A stretch of DNA of 35,209 nucleotides from Planctomycetota bacterium (lineage in GTDB: Bacteria > Planctomycetota > UBA11346): the NCBI GenBank assembly GCA_022841245.1, contig JALHRW010000031.1, forward strand, positions 1 to 35,209, read 5' to 3'. The position numbers were made by a program, and so were the translations under genes. This document shows positions 8,391 to 15,610 of this stretch, piece by piece. The notes beneath the pieces are model-generated. The model worked only from the letters and a program-made list of their open reading frames with translations, did no database searches and was not told the origin of the DNA. Each line of letters starts with the position of its first letter. Position 1 is the first letter of the stretch.

Positions 8391-9512
8391 ATGAAGACCC
8401 CCGAGACCTCCCGCCTGTTCACCCGCTGGCGCAACCCGGACAGCGGCGTGGAGAGCCTGATCCTGACCCATCGCGCAGCCCCGGTGCAACGCCCTTTCTA
8501 CTTCACCAACCCCTCGTTCAGCGCTGACGGCCGCTTCCTCTGGGTGGAGTGCGCCTTTCCGCCCGCGGGCGGACGCGACGCGATCCCGGTGCTGGCAGTG
8601 GTCGACTTCGAACTGGATGAGATGCGCGTCTACCATGAGACGCAGTTCGCCACCGCGCGGCCGCTGGTCGACGAGCAGACCGGCGAGGTCTATTGGGGCA
8701 ACGGGCTGGAGATCTGGAAGCGCGGGCCGCTGGCCGACGACCGTCCCACGCTGGTCAACCGCTTCCCAGCCGAGCTCGCCAAGGGCCGCCAGCCCTTTCG
8801 CATCGCGACCCACCTGACCTTCTCAGCTGATCGCCGATCGATGAACCTGGATGCCTGGATCGGCAGCGATGTGTTCGTCGGGGACATCCCGATCGACGGC
8901 TCGCCGCCGCGCATCTGGGAGCAGGGCGTACGCACCTTCGACCATGCCCAGTTCAGCCCCACCGACCCGGACGAGCTGCTGCTCGCCCACGAATACTGGG
9001 CTGATCCCACCTCGGGTCCATTCGACCCGAAGCTGCCCTACCACCGTATCTACACCATACGACGCGGCGGGAAGGCGGCGCCGCTGCTGCGCGAGCCGGT
9101 GACCCATAGCGGGCACGAGTGGTGGGACGCTGACGGCAAGCACGTCTGGTACATCCACTACGGCGTCGGTGTGAAACGCGTGGAGGTGGCGACCCGGCAC
9201 GAGGAGCTGCTCTGGCCGGGGCACCTCGCGCATGGCATGACCGACCGCACCAGCCGCTACGTGGTGGCAGACAGCATGTCGGATCCGGTGGTGTGCGATT
9301 GCCGGGTCGATTTCCGCGACCTGCGCACCGGCAAGGAGCTGCGTCTGGTCGATCGGCCGCCGCTGGCCGCGCACCTCACCCAGTGCCGTCACCTCCATCC
9401 CCATCCGCTGTTCTGCCTCGGCGACCGCTACGTCTGCCACTCGACCACCATCCACGACCGGGTCGACCTCGCGCTGGTGCCGACCGCCGATCTCATCGCC
9501 CGTACCGCGTAG
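8391..9512 (+). CDS. Oligogalacturonate-lyase-like beta-propeller protein (PL22-like)
   Basis: A 373-residue cytoplasmic protein without signal peptide. Several segments match the oligogalacturonate lyase (Ogl, PL22) family, a seven-bladed propeller that cleaves oligogalacturonides to unsaturated monomers: 'FYFTNPSFSADGRFLWVE' near the start, 'HAQFSPTDPDELLLAHE' in the middle, 'SGHEWWDADGKHVWYIHY', and 'HLTQCRHLHPHPLFC' near the end. Histidines in these four places and the Gln of 'AQFSP' fall where Ogl binds its metal, though exact residues cannot be checked without an alignment. GGAG at 8379-8382 precedes the ATG. The divergent AraC regulator supports a role in sugar-acid use. The substrate may differ from pectin fragments, because related propellers occur widely with unknown substrates. 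Confidence 0.7.
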   Translation: MKTPETSRLFTRWRNPDSGVESLILTHRAAPVQRPFYFTNPSFSADGRFLWVECAFPPAGGRDAIPVLAVVDFELDEMRVYHETQFATARPLVDEQTGEVYWGNGLEIWKRGPLADDRPTLVNRFPAELAKGRQPFRIATHLTFSADRRSMNLDAWIGSDVFVGDIPIDGSPPRIWEQGVRTFDHAQFSPTDPDELLLAHEYWADPTSGPFDPKLPYHRIYTIRRGGKAAPLLREPVTHSGHEWWDADGKHVWYIHYGVGVKRVEVATRHEELLWPGHLAHGMTDRTSRYVVADSMSDPVVCDCRVDFRDLRTGKELRLVDRPPLAAHLTQCRHLHPHPLFCLGDRYVCHSTTIHDRVDLALVPTADLIARTA

Positions 9513-9518
9513 AGCGGC

Positions 9519-10430
9519 TCAGGGGCCGGGCAGCCAGCGCCCGCCCTCCACAACCGGCGGTTCGAATGGATGGCCAGCCAGCCGCGCATCGAGGAATGCG
9601 GTCACGGCCTGGCAGATGGCGGCCATCTTCGCTGCATCCGGCTTCTCGCCCATGCCTCCGCCGGCGAAAGCCATGTGGGTGGCGCCGTCGAGCACGAGCA
9701 TCGACTTGACCCCCTCCGGGATGCCATCCCAGGCCTGCATGCGCCAGGCCAGGCCGTGATCGGAACCGCCGAGCGGCTGCTCATCCTCCGTGCCGGTCAG
9801 CAGGAGCACCGGTCTGGTGATCGCAGCCCAGGCGCCTGGCTGCTGGAAACCGCCGCTGCCCTGCGGAGACATCGCGACGAACACGCGCGGCCGGGCATCA
9901 GCGAGGTCGACCTGGCCCTCGGGCAGGGTCGGACGCAGACCGGCCAGGGCCAAGGCGGTGTACGCGCCGAGGGAATGACCAGCCACGGCGATGCGCGACG
10001 CGTCGAGGCGGCCGGCCAGCGTCGGAGCCTGCTCGACCAGCACGGCGAAGTGGTCGAGGATGAACCGCAGATCGCCCGGCCGGTCGCGCCAGATCGCGGG
10101 ATCCTCTTGCGCTTTCCTCAGATTCGCCATCGCCGCGCCGAAACCCTTGCCATCCCACAGCAGCCAATCGCTGCCAGGGTGGGTGCAGTGGATGCTGACG
10201 TAGCCATGCGCCGCGAGATGCCGACCGAGGTAGGCGTAACCCCACTGCGAACCGCCGAGTCCGTGCGAGAAGAGGACGACCGGCAGTGGCCCCTCGCCAC
10301 CGACCGGATGGAAGACCTTGAGGCCGATGTTGCGCTCACGCGCGGCATCGAGCAGGTAGAGCCGGTCTATCTCGGCGACCTCACCGGCAGACAGCGTCAG
10401 GACGAGAATGAGGAGCAGACCCGACCGCAT
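9519..10430 (-). CDS. Exported alpha/beta-hydrolase (dienelactone hydrolase / PAF-acetylhydrolase-like)
   Basis: A 303-residue protein with a short N-terminal signal ('MRSGLLLILVLTLSAGEVAE'). The hydrolase core shows the oxyanion-loop string 'PVVLFSHGLGGSQWGY', the nucleophile elbow 'VAGHSLGAYTA' (G-H-S-L-G), an acid candidate in 'LLTGTEDEQPL', and the catalytic histidine in 'LDGATHMAFAG'. This is the complete Ser-Asp-His set of the alpha/beta-hydrolase fold. Layout resembles predicted dienelactone hydrolases and platelet-activating-factor acetylhydrolase-like lipases; the substrate cannot be told. It is transcribed after the MFS transporter gene with a 9-base gap and ends 6 bases from the convergent lyase-like gene. 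Confidence 0.82.
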   Translation of the reverse strand: MRSGLLLILVLTLSAGEVAEIDRLYLLDAARERNIGLKVFHPVGGEGPLPVVLFSHGLGGSQWGYAYLGRHLAAHGYVSIHCTHPGSDWLLWDGKGFGAAMANLRKAQEDPAIWRDRPGDLRFILDHFAVLVEQAPTLAGRLDASRIAVAGHSLGAYTALALAGLRPTLPEGQVDLADARPRVFVAMSPQGSGGFQQPGAWAAITRPVLLLTGTEDEQPLGGSDHGLAWRMQAWDGIPEGVKSMLVLDGATHMAFAGGGMGEKPDAAKMAAICQAVTAFLDARLAGHPFEPPVVEGGRWLPGP

Positions 10431-10439
10431 CGCGAGGCA

Positions 10440-11726
10440 TCATCCACGGTCGAGCCGCCGTACCAGTGCCAGAGGCACCAGCATACCGATGGCGCCAAGC
10501 CAGTATGGCGCAGCCGGGCTCGCGAAGTATGCGATCGACAGGAGGAGCGGGCCGATCGCCCGTCCAAGCGACGAGGCGGAGCGGAACGTGCCCATGGCGA
10601 AGCCCTGCTGCGCCGGCGGCGCGGCCAGGCTGACCAGCGTGGCGAGCGACGGGAAGACGAGTCCGGTGGCCAGCGCCTGCACGGCGATGGCGACGGAGAG
10701 GAGCGTCAGCGAGGGATGTGCTGGGACCAGGGCGAGCAGGACGAAGCCCGCCACATGCAGGCCGAATCCGATCATGGCCAGTCGGCCCATGCCGATGCGG
10801 GCGCCGAACGGACGTACCACCACCCCCTGGATCAGGGCAGAGCCGAACCCCATGCCGGCGAACATCAGGCCGATCGCGCCCATGCCGAGCTGGAGCTCCT
10901 GCGCGGCGAGGAAGCCGAGGGTCATCTCCAGGCCACCGAACAGCAGGGTGTGGGTGAAGAAGGCGAGGTTCACCGCATGGACCCGCGCCGGCAGGTCGTT
11001 GCGGAAGATCAGCAGGGGATTGGCCGTGCGCACCGCGCTGGCCTGCCCGCGACGTTCCGGCGGCAGCGTCTCGCGGAACGACCAGGCGACCCAGGCCAGA
11101 TTGATCGCGGCGAGGATGGCGGCGAACAGGGCCGGGGTCGAGAACGGGTTGAGTCCGGGGATCCCGAACCCGTCGATGCGGATCCCGCCCAGCCAGCCGC
11201 CGAGCGCCGGCCCCATGATGAAGCCGAGGCCGAAGGCCATCCCCACCGCAGCCATGCCCTTGGAACGGTTCGCCTCGGTGGTGATGTCGGCGACCGCGGC
11301 GTTGGCCACCGCGACGTTGCCGGTCATCGCCCCGGCGAGCAGCCGCGAGACGACCAGCAGGGTGAAGTCGCCCGAGAACACCCACAGCAGGTTCGCCGCC
11401 AGCGAGCCGACCAGCGAGACCAGCAGGATCGGCCGCCGGCCATGGCGGTCGGACATGCGCCCCCAGAACGGCGCCGCGACGAACTGGAGGCTGGCGTACA
11501 TCGCCCCGAGCAGGCCGCCGAACAGCGCCGCCCGCTGCATCGGCTCGACCCCGGGGAAGAAGGCGTCGATCGGCTGCAGCATCAGCGCCAGCAGGCCGCC
11601 GGGCTGCTCGCCGTACCATTTCAGCATTTCCGGGAACAGCGGAAAGACGACGCTGAAGCCGATCAGGTCGACGAAGAGGACGAGGAAGATCGCACCGAGC
11701 CCGGTGCGGCCTGTCTTCGGGTTCAT
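10440..11726 (-). CDS. MFS transporter (TetA/multidrug-like, 12 TM)
   Basis: A 428-residue polytopic membrane protein of the major facilitator superfamily. It has about twelve hydrophobic segments and the loop 2-3 signature 'GRMSDRHGRRPILLVSL'. The segment 'LLAGAMTGNVAVANAAVADITTEANRSKGMAAVGMAFGLGFIMGPALGGWLGG' corresponds to motifs B/C, whose G-x3-G-P-x-L-G-G string is typical of antiporters that export drugs. TetA/TCR-like proteins share this layout. Substrate is unknown. Start ATG 11726 (MNPKTGRT) was preferred to a TTG at 11741; no clear ribosome site is seen. The heptamer-repeat element lies immediately upstream, between this gene and coxC. Likely co-transcribed with the downstream hydrolase. 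Confidence 0.85.
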   Translation of the reverse strand: MNPKTGRTGLGAIFLVLFVDLIGFSVVFPLFPEMLKWYGEQPGGLLALMLQPIDAFFPGVEPMQRAALFGGLLGAMYASLQFVAAPFWGRMSDRHGRRPILLVSLVGSLAANLLWVFSGDFTLLVVSRLLAGAMTGNVAVANAAVADITTEANRSKGMAAVGMAFGLGFIMGPALGGWLGGIRIDGFGIPGLNPFSTPALFAAILAAINLAWVAWSFRETLPPERRGQASAVRTANPLLIFRNDLPARVHAVNLAFFTHTLLFGGLEMTLGFLAAQELQLGMGAIGLMFAGMGFGSALIQGVVVRPFGARIGMGRLAMIGFGLHVAGFVLLALVPAHPSLTLLSVAIAVQALATGLVFPSLATLVSLAAPPAQQGFAMGTFRSASSLGRAIGPLLLSIAYFASPAAPYWLGAIGMLVPLALVRRLDRG

Positions 11727-11755
11727 AGGACAACCGGACAAGTCGTCGCGGTTGA

Positions 11756-11902
11756 GTTCGTGGTTCGTGGTTCGTGGTTCGTGGTTCCGCAGAGACAGAC
11801 CACGTTTGTCGCTCCGTTCTCGGAGTCACCCGTAAGGTGAACGGCTCGGGCCATGCAACTCCAACGTACGCAACCACGAACCACGAACCCCGAACCACGA
11901 AC
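11756..11902. repeat. Inverted heptamer-array element A (4 x GTTCGTG facing 4 x CACGAAC)
   Basis: The left arm has four exact tandem GTTCGTG units (11756-11783) plus GTTCC. The right arm has GCAAC then four CACGAAC units (11875-11902), one with a single change (CCCGAAC). The 33-base arms are complementary at 31 positions around an 81-base core (11789-11869). The core holds two small adjacent hairpins, CTCCG-TTCT-CGGAG (11812-11825) and TCACC-CGTAA-GGTGA (11826-11840). The element fills the gap between coxC and the MFS gene, starting 14 bases after the coxC stop. It could act as a terminator or be a small non-autonomous repeat element. No open frame is present. Confidence 0.9.
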
Positions 11903-11916
11903 CGTGGCAATTCCCG

Positions 11917-12783
11917 TCATGACATCACGTAGATGGTGATGAACAGCAGCACCCAGACGATGTCGACGAAGTGCCAGTACCAGCTCGCCGCGGTCAGGGT
12001 GAAGGTGCGGCCATCGCGGAAGCTGCCGGCCTCCAGGCGGAACCAGGCCATGCACAGCATGACCAGGCCGATGGCGACGTGCAGGCCGTGGAAGCCGGTG
12101 CCGGTGTAGAACGCCGCGGCGAAGCTCGATTCGCCACCCTGCGGGATGTTGAGCGGATAGTACCCGCGCTGGATGAACTCACCCCACTCGAAGCCCTGGA
12201 AGCCGAGGAAGACGGCGCCGAGCACGATGGTGCTGATGAGCAGGAACCGGCCCAGGGCGAGGCGGCCGTGCTCGACCGCATGGTGGGCGAACTCGCAGGT
12301 GACCGAGCTCGACAGCAGCAGGAAGGTGGCGATCGCCGCCTTGGCTCCGCCGAAGTGGAAGCCATCGATGTGCGGCGGGCCGAAGGACGGATCGTAGAAA
12401 TTGCGATGGAAGATGAAGCCGAACACTGCGCCGAAGGCGGACAATTCGCCGACCAGGAACAGCAGGATGAAGAGCTGGAGATCCTTCTGCTGCGCCGCCG
12501 GATCGTGCGACAGCTTCTTCTCGGAGATGATCTGGTGCGCCCAGCCCATCAGGCCGACCAGGAACACGGCGAAGCCGCCGAGCATCGCCAGCAGGCCGAC
12601 GCTGGGGCTGGAGATGAGCGGCCAGCCCTTCAATCCGCCGAGCAGCGAGACGATGCCGAATGGCGCGACCGTCAGGCCGGCGGCGACGATCAGCGGCCAC
12701 GGGCTCGGCGGCGGCACATGGCTCATCGGATCATCGTGGCCGGTGGCGGCCGGGGCGTGGTGCTGGTCGTGGGTGCTGCTCAT
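11917..12783 (-). CDS. coxC: Cytochrome c oxidase subunit III
   Basis: A 288-residue, seven-helix membrane protein of the CoxC/CyoC family, the third core subunit of heme-copper oxidases, which stabilises CoxA and the proton-uptake path. Family features are the helix 'LFILLFLVGELSAFGAVFGFIFHR', 'SSSVTCEFAHHAVEHGR', 'GFHGLHVAIGLVMLCMAWFR' and the typical end 'SWYWHFVDIVWVLLFITIYVM'. The N-terminal 45 residues are a His/Pro-rich hydrophilic extension ('MSSTHDQHHAPAATGHDD'). Its ATG at 12783 shares one base with the TAA of the upstream 55-residue gene (TAATG). It is the last gene of the respiratory operon, which is unusual, since coxC often directly follows coxA. Confidence 0.93.
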   Translation of the reverse strand: MSSTHDQHHAPAATGHDDPMSHVPPPSPWPLIVAAGLTVAPFGIVSLLGGLKGWPLISSPSVGLLAMLGGFAVFLVGLMGWAHQIISEKKLSHDPAAQQKDLQLFILLFLVGELSAFGAVFGFIFHRNFYDPSFGPPHIDGFHFGGAKAAIATFLLLSSSVTCEFAHHAVEHGRLALGRFLLISTIVLGAVFLGFQGFEWGEFIQRGYYPLNIPQGGESSFAAAFYTGTGFHGLHVAIGLVMLCMAWFRLEAGSFRDGRTFTLTAASWYWHFVDIVWVLLFITIYVMS

Positions 12784-12950
12784 TATTTCGCTTCCGTAGC
12801 TGAACGCTGCTGCTCGATGCGGCGCCATTCCTTGGGATCCATGGGCAGACCGCTGCGGCTGAACACCAGCATCAGGAGGATGATCAGGGCGATCACACCG
12901 GCGCCGATGGCTAGTCCCAGCTTCGCAGGATCGAGACGCGCTTCACTCAT
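12783..12950 (-). CDS. 55-aa single-TM protein in oxidase operon
   Basis: A 55-residue protein, MSEARLDPAKLGLAIGAGVI..., with one hydrophobic helix (residues about 11-31, 'GLAIGAGVIALIILLMLVF') and a charged C-terminal tail containing 'DPKEWRRIEQQRSA'. It lies between ctaG and coxC with overlaps on both sides (ATGA with ctaG, TAATG with coxC), so it is certainly translated with them. Small one-helix proteins at this place in cox clusters act as minor oxidase subunits or assembly factors; which applies here is unknown. No metal-binding Cys or His motif is visible. Confidence 0.8.
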   Translation of the reverse strand: MSEARLDPAKLGLAIGAGVIALIILLMLVFSRSGLPMDPKEWRRIEQQRSATEAK

Positions 12951-13609
12951 GGCTTTGCCTTCTGCTCTTCCTGGCGCAGACGTTCGATCTCGGCCTCGGT
13001 CATGACGCGGAAGCCGGGCGAGACCACGCCACCGGCGGCCTCGACCTCCTTCTGGATGCGCAACTGGTCCTCGGAGCGCGGCGCGCCGGGGCGGATCGAG
13101 AACAGGCTGTAGCACACCGACACCGTGGACGTGCGCTCGTCGAGCTTGGGCGAGAAGGTGAAGGCGACCGGGAACGCCTTCTTCTCGCCGGCCAGGATCA
13201 CCTGGTCGTTGAAGCAGAAGCACAGGCGCATGCCGAAATGCGGCGTGGCCGAGATCGGGCTGACCTGGTGGATCGGGCGGATGTGCAGCGGCTCGGACCC
13301 GGTGTTCTCGAGATAGTAGGTGTTGAAGGCCTCGCGGCCGACCTCGACCTGCACCGACGGCTGCTCGCTCCAGAACTTCACCGGCAGCTTGTCGTAGATG
13401 CGCGACTCGAAGAACACTTCGACGAAGCGGCCGGTCGGTGCCTGAGCGGCGACCGCCAGCTCGGCGTTGTTCGGGTTCATGCCGGTGCCGGTGAGCGTGC
13501 ACCACAGCGAATACAGCCGAGGCATGGCGAAGAAGGCCAGCAGGCCCATCACCACCGGCAGTCCGGCGACCAGCAGGGCGAGCTTCCAACGCGGTTGGAC
13601 GGCGATCAT
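12947..13609 (-). CDS. ctaG: Cytochrome c oxidase assembly protein CtaG/Cox11 (CuB delivery)
   Basis: A 220-residue Cox11-type protein that inserts copper into the CuB site of CoxA. One N-terminal membrane helix (residues about 8-28, 'LALLVAGLPVVMGLLAFFAM') is followed by an extracytoplasmic immunoglobulin-like domain. The hallmark copper motif C-F-C-F is present in 'MRLCFCFNDQVILAGEKKAFPVAF', as is the downstream 'DERTSTVSVCYSLF', equivalent to the conserved 'V.TITLSYTFF' region. The C-terminus carries an extra charged tail after 'LFSI' of about 50 residues, longer than in typical Cox11. The ATG overlaps the ctaB stop as ATGA. Confidence 0.92.
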   Translation of the reverse strand: MIAVQPRWKLALLVAGLPVVMGLLAFFAMPRLYSLWCTLTGTGMNPNNAELAVAAQAPTGRFVEVFFESRIYDKLPVKFWSEQPSVQVEVGREAFNTYYLENTGSEPLHIRPIHQVSPISATPHFGMRLCFCFNDQVILAGEKKAFPVAFTFSPKLDERTSTVSVCYSLFSIRPGAPRSEDQLRIQKEVEAAGGVVSPGFRVMTEAEIERLRQEEQKAKP

Positions 13610-14499
13610 GCCCGCGTCCCGAAGACGAAGCTGTCGACGATCAGGGCGAGGAAGAGCAGGGCCAGGTGGATGATGGTGAAGCGGAACAACGGCATGGTCT
13701 GCGGCACCGGCCGGCGGACATGCACCAGGACGCACCACACCAGGAACACCGCGCCGAGGATGCAGGCCAGGGCGAGGTAGATCCAGCTGCGGCTGAAGGC
13801 GGAGAGCAGCGGCAGGGCGATGGTGAAGGCGACCAGGACGACGCCGTAGATGAGGATCTGCCGGGTCGTCGCATCGATGCCGCGCACCACCGGCAGCATC
13901 GGGATGCCGGCGCGGGCGTAGTCATCCTTGAGCCGGATGGCCAGGGCCCAGACATGCGGCGGGGTCCACAGGAAGATCAGCGTGAACAGCGCCCAGGCCG
14001 CCGGCGGGAGGGCGTTGTCGACCGCCGCCCAGGCGATCATCGGCCCCATCGCTCCCGGCACGCCGCCGATCACCGTGGCGATCCAGTAGCGCGGCTTCAG
14101 CCACAGGGTGTAGATGAAGGCATAGTAGACGACCGTGACGACCGAGCACAGCACCGCCAGCCAGCTGCCGTAGAAATGCAATTCGAGGAAGGCTGCGAGG
14201 CCCAGCATGCAGACCGAGAACGTCACTGCGGTGATCACGCCGATGCGGCCGGCCGGCAGCGGACGGCGCTGCCGGGTGCGCGCCATCGCCGCGTCCTTGT
14301 CGCGCTCGAACAGCTGGTTGAGCGCGTTGGCCGAGGCGCCGGTGGTGAACAGGGCGATGATCAGCGGCCAGAGGTGGCCGAGGTCGGTGGCGTAACGACC
14401 GTGCACCGCCACCGCGGCATAACCGGTGAACACCGCCACCAGCGTGATGCGGAACTTCGCCAGCCGCAGCAGATCCATGAGGAAGGAGCCAAGGCTCAT
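13606..14499 (-). CDS. ctaB: Heme O synthase (protoheme IX farnesyltransferase)
   Basis: A 297-residue polytopic UbiA-superfamily prenyltransferase that attaches a farnesyl chain to heme B, giving heme O. The prenyl-diphosphate site is 'NALNQLFERDKDAAMARTRQRRPLPAG' with the N-x3-x-D-x3-D-type acidic pattern, and the second conserved loop is 'HVWALAIRLKDDYARAGIPMLPVVRG'. Nine hydrophobic segments are visible. It overlaps ctaA by four bases (ATGA) and is followed by ctaG with another ATGA overlap, consistent with coordinated heme A synthesis and oxidase assembly. Confidence 0.95.
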   Translation of the reverse strand: MSLGSFLMDLLRLAKFRITLVAVFTGYAAVAVHGRYATDLGHLWPLIIALFTTGASANALNQLFERDKDAAMARTRQRRPLPAGRIGVITAVTFSVCMLGLAAFLELHFYGSWLAVLCSVVTVVYYAFIYTLWLKPRYWIATVIGGVPGAMGPMIAWAAVDNALPPAAWALFTLIFLWTPPHVWALAIRLKDDYARAGIPMLPVVRGIDATTRQILIYGVVLVAFTIALPLLSAFSRSWIYLALACILGAVFLVWCVLVHVRRPVPQTMPLFRFTIIHLALLFLALIVDSFVFGTRA

Positions 14500-15608
14500 G
14501 CCGGCACGCCCTGGGTCTGCTCCTGGCCCTGCTTCAGATCGAAAGCCGCCAGCACCAGCACGAGGAACAGGACATGGCCGAGGAAGAGGTGCGCCAGCGG
14601 CACCACCACCTCGCCACGCGGCATCACCGCAGCGGTGATGCCAAGCACCGCCTGCAAGGCGACGAAGGTGCCGGCGACCGAGAGGGCCAGGCGGGTTCGC
14701 TCAGGAGCGGCGCGACGATGCGCCAGGACCATGGCCCAGACCACCATGCCAGCGACGAGCACGGCGCCGAGGCGATGCACCAGGTGATGCAGGCTGGCGT
14801 TGTCGAGCAGGTTGGTGGCGAGCGAAGCTGCCGGCCACCACGCTGGGCCGGCGTCGAGGCCGAGCAGTCCGCCCGATGGCAGGTTGTGCCGGCTGGCGGC
14901 GAGCAGGCCGCCGAGCATGAGCATGAGCCAGGTCGAGGCCGCCGCCGCGAGGACGAGGCTCCTGACCGCTACGGGCCGCCCGCCTTCGCTGCTGCTGCCG
15001 AGCAGGCGCAGCACGGCGACCAGGACGCAGGCGAGGATCAGCGCGGCGTTGCCCTGGTGCAGGAACAGCCAGCGCGTCGAGGTGCCCTGGCCGATGAGCG
15101 CGGCGCCGAGCACGGCCTGGGTCGCGATGAGCAGCACGGCCAATCCCACTGGTACGCCGATACGTGCACGCAGGCCGCGGTCGGCGAGCACGGTGCCGAG
15201 GCAGGCCAGGGCGAGCAGGCCGACGCCGGCGGCGAGCAGACGGTGGAACCATTCGATGAGGAACATGCTGCGGAAGTCGCCGATCGACTCCGGCTGCCGG
15301 CCGAGCGCCGCGCCATGGATCTCACCCGCCTCGATCTTCGCGCGCAGGATCGCCTGATGGCCAGCCCAGGCGGCATACGCAGCGGTCCAGCCCGCCTCGG
15401 AGAGCGGCGGGAGTAAGGTCTTGCGACCCTCGTCGAGTTCGATCACCGGCCAGTGCGGGATGGCTACCCCGGCCCCGGACAGGCGCACCCAGCCGCCCGC
15501 GGTGTTGAGGCAGAACAGGCCAGCGAGCAGAACCGTGAGCCATCCGGCCAGCACCGCGCGCGGCGCGGTGGCTTCCACGCACTGCTGCGGCGCGGCCAGG
15601 CTGGTCAT
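14496..15608 (-). CDS. ctaA: Heme A synthase
   Basis: A 370-residue, eight-helix membrane protein of the CtaA/COX15 family, which oxidises the C8 methyl of heme O to the formyl group of heme A. It shows the first-loop motif 'GGWVRLSGAGVAIPHWPV' (the family has 'G..TRLT.SGLSI..WP'), 'EWFHRLLA' with the conserved Glu-x2-His, 'HQGNAAL', 'LHHLVHRLGAVL' and 'AHLFLGHVLF', supplying the paired heme-ligand histidines. The region between 'WPVIELDEGRKTLLPPLSEAGW' and 'IEWFHR' is the enlarged loop found in COX15-like forms. Start at 15608, three bases after the coxA stop region. Confidence 0.92.
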   Translation of the reverse strand: MTSLAAPQQCVEATAPRAVLAGWLTVLLAGLFCLNTAGGWVRLSGAGVAIPHWPVIELDEGRKTLLPPLSEAGWTAAYAAWAGHQAILRAKIEAGEIHGAALGRQPESIGDFRSMFLIEWFHRLLAAGVGLLALACLGTVLADRGLRARIGVPVGLAVLLIATQAVLGAALIGQGTSTRWLFLHQGNAALILACVLVAVLRLLGSSSEGGRPVAVRSLVLAAAASTWLMLMLGGLLAASRHNLPSGGLLGLDAGPAWWPAASLATNLLDNASLHHLVHRLGAVLVAGMVVWAMVLAHRRAAPERTRLALSVAGTFVALQAVLGITAAVMPRGEVVVPLAHLFLGHVLFLVLVLAAFDLKQGQEQTQGVPA

Positions 15609-15610
15609 CG

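Noticed and set aside
11756..11902. Heptamer arrays as a CRISPR or a tRNA-like gene
   Set aside because: Units are 7 bases with no spacers, so not a CRISPR; the fold lacks an anticodon-stem or T-loop pattern.
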